Origin: Bacillota bacterium
Lineage (GTDB): Bacteria; Bacillota; Clostridia; Oscillospirales; Ruminococcaceae
Direction of reading: 5' to 3'
Length of the DNA: 64,000 nucleotides
Assembly (NCBI GenBank): GCA_023421245.1
Contig: JAEZTV010000019.1
Span: forward strand, 46,688-110,687
This document shows, piece after piece, positions 17,185 to 26,670 of the stretch. A model generated the notes under the pieces. It saw only the letters and a list, made by a program, of their open reading frames with translations, was not told the origin of the DNA and made no database searches. The position numbers were made by a program, and so were the translations under genes. The stretch's first letter is position 1. Every line of letters starts with the position of its first letter.

Positions 17185-19128
17185 ATCGCACGTATTCATG
17201 TTCTATCCAAACAGATTGCAGAGCTCATCGCCGCAGGCGAGGTGGTGGAACGCCCCGCCTCTGTGGTCAAAGAGCTTATAGAAAACTCGGTGGACGCAGG
17301 AGCCGCCAGCATCACGGTAGAGATAAAAAACGGCGGGGTATCGTTTATCCGTGTTACCGACGACGGCTGCGGTATTGCGCGCGAGGATGTACCGCGGGCG
17401 TTTATCAGCCATGCAACCAGCAAGATAACCAAAGAAAAGGATCTGGATTTTATCGCGACGCTTGGCTTTCGCGGCGAGGCGCTTGCCTCAATTGCCGCGG
17501 TTTCCCGCGTAACAATGCTTACAAAAACAGCGGAGGAGCTTGCGGGCACCGAGGCGGTGGTAGAGGGCGGCGGCGAACCTGCTCTCAGCGACGCGGGCTG
17601 TCCGGTTGGTACCACTATCATCGTGCGCGACCTGTTTTATAATACCCCCGCGCGCATGAAATTCCTTAAAAAAGATGTTGCCGAGGGCAACGCCGTTGCC
17701 GCCTGCGTGCAGCGGGTGGCGCTTTCTCACCCCGAGGTTTCGTTTCGTTTCATCCGTGAGCAAAAGACGGTGCTGCATACCTCGGGTGATGCAAACCTGC
17801 TTTCCTGTGCTTATGGCGTATTCGGCAGGGAATTTGCAGCAGGCCTGATTGAGGCTGCGCATGTACACGAAGGCGTCGATGTAAAAGGGCTTGTTTCAAA
17901 GCCCGAGGAGAGCCGCGCTACGCGGGGGATGCAGCATTTTTTTGTAAACGGCCGATATGTGCGCACCCGTACCGCAATGGCGGCACTGGAGGAAGCCTTC
18001 AAGGGCAGCATCATGGCAGGACGCTATCCGTCCTGTGTGCTGCATGTAACGCTTGCTTACGACACGGTGGACGTCAATGTCCACCCTGCAAAGATAGAGG
18101 TTCGTTTTGTCAACGAGCGCGCAGTGTTTGATGCCGTGTATTTTGCGGTTAAAAACGCGCTGATGCAGTTCGATACCCCGCCTAAATTGCAATCGGCACA
18201 AGGGCATACCGCACGCCGTGCCGTACATCCTCCTAAGCCGAGCGAGATTGCCGAGCAACAGCGGCTTGGGTTTGCATCGTACAAACCGGACCCATCAAGC
18301 AAAGAAGTACAGCCGGAAAATACTCCGCCGGTATTCACCCGCATGACTGCGGATGAATACCGTGCCATCGCCGCACGAGGTGATGAGAAGCCGCTTGCCC
18401 TGCGGGATGAGTCTGCCCCAATCTATGGCGCAAAACGCGCCGAAACGGTATGGACACCGCCCGAGCGCAAGCTGCACGAGCCACCCCGCAAGGCGGCGGT
18501 GCTCACGATACCGGAACAACCCTCTTTCCCTTCTGCAGAAAACCCGCCGCAACCCCAGAGCGATGAGATGCGCTTGATTGGAGAGGCATTTGATACCTAC
18601 ATACTTGTGCAAAAGGGCGATGACATTCTGGTAGTGGATAAGCACGCCGCGCACGAGCGTATTATCTACGAGCGGCTCAAGGCACAAAACCGTACGCTCG
18701 TTTCGCAAACCCTGCTTGCCCCGGCCACCATCACCCTGCCGCAAGAGGAGTACACCGCCCTTGTCGAGAACCTTGCACCGCTTACCGAGGCGGGCTTTCA
18801 TATTGAAGATTTTGGCGACGGTATGGTTCTTGTGCGTGAGTTCCCCCTTGAGCTTGCAAAAGAAGATATTGCTGCGGTGCTGGGTGAGCTTGCGGAAAAC
18901 CTTATCAAGGGCAGACGCAGTGTTACATCGCACGTAATCGATGAGCTTTATCATTCCATCGCGTGCCGCAGCGCCATCAAGGCAAACGATACATCAAGCA
19001 AAGCGGAGCTTGCGCATCTGCTTGATATCCTTGCGCACAACAGCGAGCTGCGGCACTGCCCGCACGGCAGGCCGGTCGCGATTGCCATAAAAAAAAAGGA
19101 GCTGGAAAAGCGTTTTGGCAGAGTATAG
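17185..19128 (+). CDS. mutL: DNA mismatch repair protein MutL with an apparent ATC start
   Basis: GHKL ATPase of mismatch repair, 647 residues from the inferred start. The ATPase domain has Glu30 and Asn34 in KELIENS, DDGCGI and TLGFRGEAL. The C-terminal domain carries the endonuclease motif VDKHAAHERIIYE (near 490) and CPHGRPVAI, so this is a nicking MutL as in bacteria without MutH. The essential N terminus IHVLSKQIAELIAAGEVV is encoded in frame from 17194, but no ATG, GTG or TTG lies in frame between the mutS stop and GTG 17242. The latter would remove that segment. GGGGGAG (17171-17177) sits 7 bases before ATC 17185, which I take as the initiator; ATC 17182 is the alternative. A sequencing error is also possible. 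Confidence 0.9.
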   Translation: MARIHVLSKQIAELIAAGEVVERPASVVKELIENSVDAGAASITVEIKNGGVSFIRVTDDGCGIAREDVPRAFISHATSKITKEKDLDFIATLGFRGEALASIAAVSRVTMLTKTAEELAGTEAVVEGGGEPALSDAGCPVGTTIIVRDLFYNTPARMKFLKKDVAEGNAVAACVQRVALSHPEVSFRFIREQKTVLHTSGDANLLSCAYGVFGREFAAGLIEAAHVHEGVDVKGLVSKPEESRATRGMQHFFVNGRYVRTRTAMAALEEAFKGSIMAGRYPSCVLHVTLAYDTVDVNVHPAKIEVRFVNERAVFDAVYFAVKNALMQFDTPPKLQSAQGHTARRAVHPPKPSEIAEQQRLGFASYKPDPSSKEVQPENTPPVFTRMTADEYRAIAARGDEKPLALRDESAPIYGAKRAETVWTPPERKLHEPPRKAAVLTIPEQPSFPSAENPPQPQSDEMRLIGEAFDTYILVQKGDDILVVDKHAAHERIIYERLKAQNRTLVSQTLLAPATITLPQEEYTALVENLAPLTEAGFHIEDFGDGMVLVREFPLELAKEDIAAVLGELAENLIKGRRSVTSHVIDELYHSIACRSAIKANDTSSKAELAHLLDILAHNSELRHCPHGRPVAIAIKKKELEKRFGRV

Positions 19129-20083
19129 TCTTGTCACATCGCATACGAAAAATGCCCCGCCGCTTGTAGTGATTGTGGGGCCTACCGCATCGGGCAAAAC
19201 CGCCCTTTCGCTTTCACTTGCGCGCAGGTTTGACGGGGAGATTGTCTCAGCGGATTCGATGCAGGTTTACAAGGGCATGGATATACAAACCGCGAAGCCC
19301 ACCGAGCAAGAGCAAAAAGAGATACCGCACCACCTCATCGGCATTCTTGAGCCGGACGAGAGCTTTAGTGTGGCGCAGTATCAGACTGCCGCTTTCCGCG
19401 CAATTGACGACATCACAGCGCGCGGCCGCCTGCCCATTTTAGTGGGGGGAACGGGGCTTTATGTCAGCGCGGTGGTAGACAACACCCGCTTTGGCGAGAT
19501 GACAATCCCCCCCGATATCCGTCTTCGCCTTACAACCGAGGCGCGGCAACAGGGCGGCGAGGCGCTGCTGCAAAGGCTCAGAGAGATTGACCCCGTGCTT
19601 GCGCACACCCTTCACCCAAACCAGATTAAACGCATTGTCCGGGCACTTGAGGTACACGAGGTAACCGGTAAGACGCTTACGGAGTTTTGGGCGGGATCCC
19701 GCCTTGCGCCGCCGCGGTACAATGCATTGATGCTTGGCGTTACGTTTCACGATAGGGAACTGCTGTACGACCGCATCAACCGGCGGGTAGATGAGATGCT
19801 CCGCATGGGGCTGCTAAACGAGGTGAGTGCCATGCGGCAGGATCGGCTTTCTGCCACTGCACGGCAAGCGATTGGCTATAAAGAGCTGTACGGCTATTTT
19901 GACCAAACACTCACATGGGAAGAGGCGGTGGAAAACCTCAAACGGCAAACCCGTCGCTACGCAAAGCGCCAGCTTACATGGTTTCGGCGCGACGGGCGCG
20001 TTGAGTGGTTGTACCATGAGGACGGAAATGTATCAGATGCCGCAGAGCAGATGGTCTTTACCCATCTCAGCGGCAAGCGATAA
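19115..20083 (+). CDS. miaA: tRNA dimethylallyltransferase MiaA
   Basis: Adds dimethylallyl from DMAPP to N6 of A37 in tRNAs reading UNN codons, making the substrate of MiaB. The 322 residues are typical. The P-loop GPTASGKT is at residues 22-29, followed by the DSMQVYKGMDIQTAKPT segment and GGTGLYVSAV. The C-terminal part shows RQAIGYKEL. The start is TTG 19115, which overlaps the end of mutL by 14 bases, with AAGGAG and GGAAAAG upstream. Translational coupling to mutL is likely. Confidence 0.97.
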   Translation: MAEYSLVTSHTKNAPPLVVIVGPTASGKTALSLSLARRFDGEIVSADSMQVYKGMDIQTAKPTEQEQKEIPHHLIGILEPDESFSVAQYQTAAFRAIDDITARGRLPILVGGTGLYVSAVVDNTRFGEMTIPPDIRLRLTTEARQQGGEALLQRLREIDPVLAHTLHPNQIKRIVRALEVHEVTGKTLTEFWAGSRLAPPRYNALMLGVTFHDRELLYDRINRRVDEMLRMGLLNEVSAMRQDRLSATARQAIGYKELYGYFDQTLTWEEAVENLKRQTRRYAKRQLTWFRRDGRVEWLYHEDGNVSDAAEQMVFTHLSGKR

Positions 20084-20118
20084 CCCTTCGAAATAATTTG
20101 CCGACAAGGGGGCACGAC

Positions 20119-21330
20119 ATGAACCGAATATTGTACCGGATTTCGGGCATCTTTATTGCGCTTGGCGTGCTTGCGTTTTTAGGGTATCAGTTATATCGGC
20201 ACATAATTCCCCCCTACCGAACCGAGGTCGCTTATGTGTATGTGCAATCCGACTATATTGCGGTAGACGGCGTTGCAGTGCGCGATGAGACGGTGCTGAA
20301 AACGCAAAACCACGGCGTAATAAGCTACCTGTACGACGACGGTGCCAAGGTATCGAAGTCGTTGCCGGTTGCGGAAATCTATCAGACCGATCAGGATGCC
20401 GCAAACCAAAGTGCCATCACAAAACTGGAAAAAGAGATTGCATTGCTGAGTGAGGCGGCCGATCCCGGCCGTTCAGATTATATCAACGCCGAGGTGCTGA
20501 GCGGGCAGATCAGCGACCGGCTCTCTCAGCTTTCATATATCATCCAATCCCGCAATCTAAGCGGTCTTGATGTGGTTGGGACCGACTATCTTATGCTGCT
20601 CAACACCAGACAGATTGCTACCATGCGCGCGACTGACTTCGATGCGCGGCTCTCTCAGCTAAAAGCCGAGGCCCAGTCGCTCAAAAGTGCCACACATCCG
20701 GCGCTTGCCACGGTTGTGGCCGCCGTACCGGGCTATTTTGTCGGCATAACCGACGGCTATGAGGAAACCTTGACCGCAAGCGGGGCGGATTCGCTAACCC
20801 CGTCCGCTGTACAGCAGATCGTTTTAAGCAAGCCGGGTGCCGTATCCCAGCAGGATACGGTGGGCAAGATTATCTCGGGTTTTGAATGGTACTACACAGC
20901 ACTTGTTCCAAACAGCGAGCTTGCGCGTTTTTACACCGGCCTTACGGTTTCAGTGACGTTTCCCTACATATCGGATACCGCTTACACGGCGATCGTTACC
21001 GCCATCACGCCCGAGGAGGGAAATGAGTATACGGCGGTGGCACTGCGCCTAAGCAACATGAACGGGCAGGTTTGCGCCATGCGCGCACAAAAGGCCGAGA
21101 TATCATTCGCCTCATATCGCGGACTGAAAATACGCACGGATGCCTTGCGTTTTGTAGAAGGCGATCCGGGTGTTTATGTCATGAATGCTGCAGGTGTTCG
21201 CTTTAAAAAGATTGATATCCTGTTTTACGGCGATGGATTTGTACTGTCGAAGCAGCGTACCGAGGACGGATATCTCAGGCAGTATGACGAGATGATTCTT
21301 GCGGGCAAGGAGCTTGTAAACGACGGATAA
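20119..21330 (+). CDS. HlyD-like membrane protein of the division region
   Basis: A 403-residue protein with one N-terminal membrane helix (about 8-25) and a long extracytoplasmic part. An N-terminal lipoyl/barrel-sandwich-like half (VDGVAVRDETVL through VISYLYDDGAKV) precedes a coiled-coil-prone segment (about 100-200), and a second beta half contains GYFVGITDGYEE. This is the layout of HlyD/RND-type adaptor proteins, although no transporter gene lies next to it. It follows miaA by 35 bases and precedes sepF, a position such proteins hold in several Clostridia, so an envelope or division role is possible but inferred. The start is ATG 20119 behind AAGGGGG. Confidence 0.7.
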   Translation: MNRILYRISGIFIALGVLAFLGYQLYRHIIPPYRTEVAYVYVQSDYIAVDGVAVRDETVLKTQNHGVISYLYDDGAKVSKSLPVAEIYQTDQDAANQSAITKLEKEIALLSEAADPGRSDYINAEVLSGQISDRLSQLSYIIQSRNLSGLDVVGTDYLMLLNTRQIATMRATDFDARLSQLKAEAQSLKSATHPALATVVAAVPGYFVGITDGYEETLTASGADSLTPSAVQQIVLSKPGAVSQQDTVGKIISGFEWYYTALVPNSELARFYTGLTVSVTFPYISDTAYTAIVTAITPEEGNEYTAVALRLSNMNGQVCAMRAQKAEISFASYRGLKIRTDALRFVEGDPGVYVMNAAGVRFKKIDILFYGDGFVLSKQRTEDGYLRQYDEMILAGKELVNDG

Positions 21331-21448
21331 TCCGCATAAACTGGATATATAAAACAGCAACCAAACATTGGACAATCAGTACAAAATGCGGTACAATAGA
21401 AAAAGCATGGTGCTTACATGTTTTACAGCGGATTTCACAACTTATTTA

Positions 21449-21477
21449 TTGACATCATGGGCGGAAAAACAGATAAT
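21449..21477 (+). promoter_or_regulatory. Promoter of sepF-ylmH-divIVA
   Basis: TTGACA (21449-21454), 17-base spacer, GATAAT (21472-21477), about 88 bases before sepF. A weaker second candidate is TTGGAC at 21368 with TACAAT at 21392 (18-base spacer). Confidence 0.7.
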
Positions 21478-21564
21478 TACAGGTAGAAAAGTCTGCCGAT
21501 ATACTGGTTGTTCCGTTTTGCTGCCGGCAGGCCAGTACACTATAAGCTTTGGAGGGTTGGCTGT

Positions 21565-22002
21565 ATGAGCTTTATGGACAAATTCAAGAACATCATGGGT
21601 GTTCCAACAGAGGATTACGACTACGCTGAGGATGAAATGCCCATTAGCAGAGCGGAACATTCATCGGGCTCGATATATGACGAGCCTGTATCAAAAAAGA
21701 ACAAGGTTGTCAATATTCACACGACAACGCAGCTTCAGGTCGTTCTTGTAAAGCCCGAACGTTTTGACGATGCAAGCTCGGTGGCCGACCACCTCAACGC
21801 AAAGCGTACCGTTGTGCTCAACCTTGAGTCTTCCAACAAGGATGTTTCGCGCCGTATGATCGACTTTTTAAGTGGTGTGGCCTATGCAAACAACGGGCAG
21901 ATTAAGCGTGTTGCCAACAGCACGTTTATCATTACGCCCTATAACGTTGATATCATGGGCGACCTGCTTGACGAGCTTGAGAGCAGCGGCGTATTTTATT
22001 AA
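21565..22002 (+). CDS. sepF: Cell division protein SepF
   Basis: Membrane-associated FtsZ-binding protein that bundles FtsZ filaments and sets septum thickness. It is 145 residues long. The N terminus MSFMDKFKNIMG is the membrane-targeting amphipathic helix, followed by an acidic linker. The SepF core starts near KNKVVNIHTTTQLQVVLVKPERFDD and contains TVVLNLESSNKDVSRRMIDFLSG and the DIMGDLLDELE end. The start is ATG 21565 behind GGAGGG; an upstream open stretch to 21508 has no ribosome site. ylmH and divIVA follow, as in other Firmicutes. Confidence 0.96.
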   Translation: MSFMDKFKNIMGVPTEDYDYAEDEMPISRAEHSSGSIYDEPVSKKNKVVNIHTTTQLQVVLVKPERFDDASSVADHLNAKRTVVLNLESSNKDVSRRMIDFLSGVAYANNGQIKRVANSTFIITPYNVDIMGDLLDELESSGVFY

Positions 22003-22013
22003 GATAGACGAGT

Positions 22014-22772
22014 ATGAATGCTTCCTTAGAACAGGACAAGCTGCTCGCGGCACGGGTTGCCGATGCCGTATACGGTGCGCAAAACCGGCACCAGTCTAAA
22101 TTCATCGGTTTTTTGGGCGAGCACGAGGCCGCCTATGCGGCTCAGGTTGCGCGAAGCCTTCACCATCCCGCACATAGGCTTTTTGGCGGGTACGAAGGTG
22201 CGTCGCGCGTTTATCTCGGTGTTTTCTCGCAGTTCGATGAGCAGGACGATCATCACTTTCCCATATTCCCTATAACGTTTTCCTACCGCAAGGCCGACAA
22301 GCTAACCCACCGCGACTTCTTGGGGGCACTGCTTGCTTTGGGTCTTACGCGCGATAGCGTAGGAGATATTTTAACCGGCGACGGCAGCGCAGTTGTGTTT
22401 GCAAACGAGGCCTGTGCCGCGCTTTGTATCAGCGAGGTTGCGAAGGTCGGTTCGGTGGGGGTTAACGCGCAAAGCGGCATTTTAGCGCCTCTTGATACGG
22501 CAAGGGAGTTTGACGTAATCGAGGGTACAGTTGCCTCTGCACGCCTTGACAGTGTTGTTGCGCTTGTGACAAAGCTTAGCCGCCAGCAGTCCGCGGTACA
22601 TATTGCCGCAGGGCTTGTAGGTATAAACGGCAGGCAGACGGACAATATTTCGTATAAGCTGTCAACCGGCGATTCATTATCCATTCGAGGCTATGGCAAG
22701 TATATCTTTGACGGAGTAAGCGGCGTATCCCGAAAAGGCAGACAACGCGTAATTGTGAGAAAATATATATAG
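22014..22772 (+). CDS. ylmH: YlmH family S4-domain RNA-binding protein
   Basis: A 252-residue protein encoded between sepF and divIVA. Its N-terminal two thirds carry the YlmH core (SRVYLGVFSQF, YRKADKLTHRDFLGALLALGL, VGDILTGDG) and its C terminus an S4 RNA-binding domain (LSRQQSAVHIAAGLVGINGRQT and GDSLSIRGYGKYIFDG). YlmH from B. subtilis has been reported to take part in ribosome-associated quality control, alongside the RqcH/RqcP pathway; rqcH is also in this window at 58306. The start is ATG 22014, 11 bases after sepF, with only a weak ribosome site, so coupling to sepF is likely. Confidence 0.93.
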   Translation: MNASLEQDKLLAARVADAVYGAQNRHQSKFIGFLGEHEAAYAAQVARSLHHPAHRLFGGYEGASRVYLGVFSQFDEQDDHHFPIFPITFSYRKADKLTHRDFLGALLALGLTRDSVGDILTGDGSAVVFANEACAALCISEVAKVGSVGVNAQSGILAPLDTAREFDVIEGTVASARLDSVVALVTKLSRQQSAVHIAAGLVGINGRQTDNISYKLSTGDSLSIRGYGKYIFDGVSGVSRKGRQRVIVRKYI

Positions 22773-22805
22773 TAAAAAGCATATTAAAGCAGGGAGGTTT
22801 GCAAG

Positions 22806-23729
22806 ATGCTTTCACCGGGGGATATTAACACAAAGAAATTTGAAAAATCAGCATTTGGTTACCGGATTGATGATGTAGATCAATATCTGTTTACGGTAGC
22901 CGAGGAGTATGCCAAAATACTGCATGAAAACGATGAACTTGAAAAGAAGATTGTAGTTCTGGCCGACAAGCTTGAAGAATATAGGGAGCAGGAAGGCAGC
23001 CTGAGCGCTGCGCTGCTCGGCGCGCAAAAGATGGGAGACAAGCTCATCAGCGATGCAAAAGAGCAGGTAGCAAAGATTATCGGCGAAGCCAACACCCGCG
23101 CCGCAAAGATTGTTGAGAATGCACAGCGCGAGGTTTCTCGCGAACGCGCCGAACTCGTGCGCGTACAGCAGGAGATTGCTACGTTTAAAAGCAAACTCAT
23201 TGCCATGTACACCTCACAGATGGACATGATTCGCGCCCTGCCGGATGCGAACCGTCCGCGGCAGGAGCAACCGGCTGCACAGCCGGCCGAAAAGCCCGCA
23301 AAGTTTGTATACAGTGATGTACAAGAGATAAGAGAGGTTACGCCCGCCGAGCCTGAGCGCATAGCGTTTGACGATATGCCCGAGCCTGCCTTTGCCGAGC
23401 CGCAGAGACCATCTGCGCCGGAGCCGGAGCCCGAGCAGCCTCGATACACGCAGCCCAAGCAGCAGCCTGCAAATAAGCCAAAGGGGTTTGTTCCAAACCT
23501 TGCGGATGACGACATTGCCGACAGCGCGTACCGTGAACCCGCAGTAAGCCCGCCAAAGAGCAAAAAGGCCGTATTTGGCATGGATATACCGTTTGAAGAG
23601 AATACAGCCGACGATATTCCGCTTGCAGCCGACCAGCAATCCTCTAAATTTGGGGAACTGAAGTTCGGCGCAGGGTATGACTTAAACCGTGATGGCGGCT
23701 TTGGGATGGGAAAACGCAAAAAACGCTAG
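22806..23729 (+). CDS. divIVA: DivIVA domain cell-division/polarity protein
   Basis: Coiled-coil protein that binds strongly curved membrane at poles and septa and recruits other factors. The 307-residue protein has the DivIVA N terminus (INTKKFEKSAFGYRIDDVDQYL), two coiled-coil stretches (about 30-75 and 85-140, the latter KRE- and Ala-rich), and an unusually long, disordered Pro/Glu/Ala-rich tail (about 145-300) ending GMGKRKKR. The tail may be a docking site, but no motif was recognised. The start is ATG 22806 behind AGGGAGG. ileS follows after 23 bases. Confidence 0.94.
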   Translation: MLSPGDINTKKFEKSAFGYRIDDVDQYLFTVAEEYAKILHENDELEKKIVVLADKLEEYREQEGSLSAALLGAQKMGDKLISDAKEQVAKIIGEANTRAAKIVENAQREVSRERAELVRVQQEIATFKSKLIAMYTSQMDMIRALPDANRPRQEQPAAQPAEKPAKFVYSDVQEIREVTPAEPERIAFDDMPEPAFAEPQRPSAPEPEPEQPRYTQPKQQPANKPKGFVPNLADDDIADSAYREPAVSPPKSKKAVFGMDIPFEENTADDIPLAADQQSSKFGELKFGAGYDLNRDGGFGMGKRKKR

Positions 23730-23752
23730 ACTTTTAAGGGGAGAAGTAGTAA

Positions 23753-26545
23753 ATGCCACAGGATTATAACGGCACATTAAACCTGCCGAAGACCGATTTC
23801 GCCATGAGAGCAGGGCTGCCACAACGCGAGCCCGAGATGCTTGGGCAGATGGAAGAACAAAGGCTGTACCATAAGATGGTGGAGCGTAACGAGGGCAAGC
23901 CGCTCTATGTTCTGCACGACGGCCCTCCCTATGCCAACGGAGATATCCATCTTGGCACGGCACTCAACAAGGTGCTCAAGGATATTATCGTCAAGTATAA
24001 AAATATGGCAGGGTTTCAATCACCCTATGTGCCCGGCTGGGATACCCATGGGCTTCCCATCGAGCTTAAGGCGATGAAAAAGATCGGCGCTGCCAATATC
24101 GGTTCGCCCGTTGAGCTTCGTCACCATTGCCGTGAGTTTGCGCTCGGATATATTAAAAACCAAAAAGAGCAGTTCAAGCGCCTTGGCGTTTTAGCGGACT
24201 ACGACGACCCGTACCTGACGCTCGCAGCCGATTTTGAAGCAAAACAGATTGAAGTTTTTGGAGAGATGGCCAAAAAGGGCTATATCTACAAGGGCTTGAA
24301 GCCCGTTTATTGGTGCCCCGAGTGTAAAACCGCGCTTGCGGAAGCCGAGATTGAATACGCGGAGGATCCGTGCTATTCGATCTTTGTTAAGTTTGCGGTA
24401 AAGAGCGATAACGGCGCACTGGCGCGTATGGGCGCAGACGCGGCCAACACCTATTTTGTCATCTGGACTACCACAACATGGACACTGCCCGGCAACGTTG
24501 CCATCTGTCTGGGGCCGGAGTATGAATATGCGGCAGTTAAAGCACGCGGCAAGTATTACGTTATGGCAAAAGATCTTATCCCCGCAGTCATGAAGGCGGC
24601 GGGCATTGAGCAGTACGAGGTTCTGCCCGTCACCGTTTCGGGCAAGGAGCTTGAGCATACGGTCGCGCGGCATCCGTTTCTTGACCGTGATTCGCTTATC
24701 ATCGTGGGCGATCATGTCACGCTTGAAAGCGGTACCGGCTGCGTGCACACCGCACCCGGTCACGGCGTCGAAGACTTTGAGGTGTGCAGAAACTACCCAG
24801 AACTACCCATCATTGTTCCGGTGGACGCGCATGGTGTACTGACCGAGGAGGCCGGTGAATTTTCAGGCCTTGCCACCGACGATGCAAACAAAAAGATAGC
24901 TGCAAAGCTTGAGCAGACAGGTAACCTGTTTGCCATAGAAAAGATTATTCATCAGTACCCGCACTGCTGGCGCTGTAAGGACCCCATCCTGTTCCGCGCA
25001 ACCGAACAGTGGTTTTGCTCGGTAGATGAATTTAAAGAGGAAGCCATCGGCGCAATCCGTTCGGTAAAGTGGATTCCCGCATGGGGCGAAGGGCGTATTG
25101 AAAACATGGTGCGCGACCGCAGTGACTGGTGCATCTCGCGCCAGCGTACCTGGGGAGTACCCATCCCCATTTTCTATTGTGCCGACTGCAAGAAATACGT
25201 TGTAAACGATGATAGCATCAAGGCGGTTTCTGCGCTGTTTGCCAAAGAGGGCTCCGATGCGTGGTATACCCACGACGCCATGGACATTCTGCCGGAGGGC
25301 TTTGCCTGCCCGTACTGTGGCGGGAGGCAGTTTACCAAAGAAAACGACATCATGGACGTGTGGTTTGATTCCGGCGTATCCCACGCCGCGGTTTTAATGC
25401 AGCGCGACAACCTGCAATGGCCCTGCGACCTTTATCTTGAGGGTGCCGACCAGTACCGCGGATGGTTCCAGTCTTCACTGCTTACCTCGGTTGCATGGAA
25501 GGGCGTTGCCCCTTACAAAGCGGTATGCACCCATGGCTGGGTTGTAGATGGCGATGGCCGTAAGATGAGCAAATCACTCGGCAACGGCATTGCGCCGGAG
25601 GATATTATTAAGCAATACGGCGCGGACATCCTGCGCCTGTGGGTCGCATCCTCCGATTACCACGCCGATATCCGCATCTCGAAGGATATTCTCAAGCAGA
25701 TGTCCGAGGTTTACCGTAAGATTCGCAATACTGCGCGTTATATCCTTGGGAATCTATACGACTTTTCACCCGATACCGACGCAGTCGGCTACGACGAGCT
25801 TACCGAGCTTGATCGTTGGGCACTTATGCGGTTGGACGAGGTCATCAAAAAAACGCTGGATGCATACGACCGGTTCGATTTTCATATCGTCTACCACACA
25901 CTGCATAACTTCTGTGTGGTGGATATGTCAAACTTCTATCTTGATATCATCAAGGACCGCCTGTATGTTGAGGCAGCAAACAGTAAGGCAAGGCGCTGCG
26001 CACAGACTACAATGCATTTGATTCTTAGTGCGCTTACCCGTCTGCTGGCACCAATTCTCGCATTTACCGCAGAAGAAATCTGGAGCTTTATGCCCCAGAG
26101 TAAGGCATACAACAAGGGCAGCGTATTGTTTAACGATATGCCAAAGCCCATGAAGGCGAGCTACGATCCCGCATTTGTTGAGAAGTGGGAGAAGATAGGC
26201 CTGCTGCACGACGATGTTAAGAAGGAACTTGAAAACCTGCGCACGCAGAAGATCATCGGCAAATCCCTGGACGCGAAGCTTACCCTCTACGCACAGGGCG
26301 GCGCGTATGATTTTATTCAGTCGGTAGCGGATATACTGCCGGCCATCTTCATCGTTTCTCAGGTAGAGGTGATAAACGGTGAAGGCGGAGAGATGAAGGG
26401 TGAGTTCGAGGGGGTTTCCATAACTGCCGAGAAGGCAGCGGGAGACACCTGTGTCCGCTGCCTTGCACACAGCGAAACGGTGGGCAAAGAAGCAGCGCAC
26501 CCGGATATCTGTGCACGCTGCCATAGCATCGTAGACTTGCTGTAA
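23753..26545 (+). CDS. ileS: Isoleucyl-tRNA synthetase
   Basis: Class I aminoacyl-tRNA synthetase charging tRNA-Ile, 930 residues. The HIGH signature is in PPYANGDIHLGTALNK (near residue 60). The editing domain has WTTTTWTLPGN and GTGCVHTAPGHG. The KMSKS loop is at 604-608 in DGRKMSKSLGN. The C-terminal zinc-binding end has the CVRC and CARC pairs, as in the Bacillus/E. coli-type (mupirocin-sensitive class) enzyme. The start is ATG 23753 behind GGGGAG. Only 23 bases separate it from divIVA, so there is no room for a T-box leader and it appears to be read from the sepF operon. Confidence 0.98.
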   Translation: MPQDYNGTLNLPKTDFAMRAGLPQREPEMLGQMEEQRLYHKMVERNEGKPLYVLHDGPPYANGDIHLGTALNKVLKDIIVKYKNMAGFQSPYVPGWDTHGLPIELKAMKKIGAANIGSPVELRHHCREFALGYIKNQKEQFKRLGVLADYDDPYLTLAADFEAKQIEVFGEMAKKGYIYKGLKPVYWCPECKTALAEAEIEYAEDPCYSIFVKFAVKSDNGALARMGADAANTYFVIWTTTTWTLPGNVAICLGPEYEYAAVKARGKYYVMAKDLIPAVMKAAGIEQYEVLPVTVSGKELEHTVARHPFLDRDSLIIVGDHVTLESGTGCVHTAPGHGVEDFEVCRNYPELPIIVPVDAHGVLTEEAGEFSGLATDDANKKIAAKLEQTGNLFAIEKIIHQYPHCWRCKDPILFRATEQWFCSVDEFKEEAIGAIRSVKWIPAWGEGRIENMVRDRSDWCISRQRTWGVPIPIFYCADCKKYVVNDDSIKAVSALFAKEGSDAWYTHDAMDILPEGFACPYCGGRQFTKENDIMDVWFDSGVSHAAVLMQRDNLQWPCDLYLEGADQYRGWFQSSLLTSVAWKGVAPYKAVCTHGWVVDGDGRKMSKSLGNGIAPEDIIKQYGADILRLWVASSDYHADIRISKDILKQMSEVYRKIRNTARYILGNLYDFSPDTDAVGYDELTELDRWALMRLDEVIKKTLDAYDRFDFHIVYHTLHNFCVVDMSNFYLDIIKDRLYVEAANSKARRCAQTTMHLILSALTRLLAPILAFTAEEIWSFMPQSKAYNKGSVLFNDMPKPMKASYDPAFVEKWEKIGLLHDDVKKELENLRTQKIIGKSLDAKLTLYAQGGAYDFIQSVADILPAIFIVSQVEVINGEGGEMKGEFEGVSITAEKAAGDTCVRCLAHSETVGKEAAHPDICARCHSIVDLL

Positions 26546-26565
26546 ATGAATATTTAGTTACTTTA

Positions 26566-26594
26566 CGCGAAAAGCGGCCCGGCCGCTTTTCGCG
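26566..26594. terminator. Perfect palindrome after ileS
   Basis: CGCGAAAAGCGGCC (26566-26579) and GGCCGCTTTTCGCG (26581-26594) are perfect inverse complements around a single C. There is no T-run after the stem, so it may be a weak terminator or an mRNA-stabilising end rather than a canonical terminator. Confidence 0.5.
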
Positions 26595-26670
26595 CAAAGT
26601 CTTACTGCGTGAAAAACAGAAAGACCATTGCCAATACCGCAAAAAAATCCTGACAGGTTTTGGAGGACAT

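Noticed and set aside
22880..23719. A 279-codon open frame antisense to divIVA
   Set aside because: Its Ser/Ala/Cys-rich product is what the reverse strand of a Glu/Ala/Lys-rich coiled-coil gene gives; no ribosome site and no recognisable domain.
23730..23752. T-box leader for ileS
   Set aside because: Only 23 bases separate divIVA and ileS, too short for a T-box.
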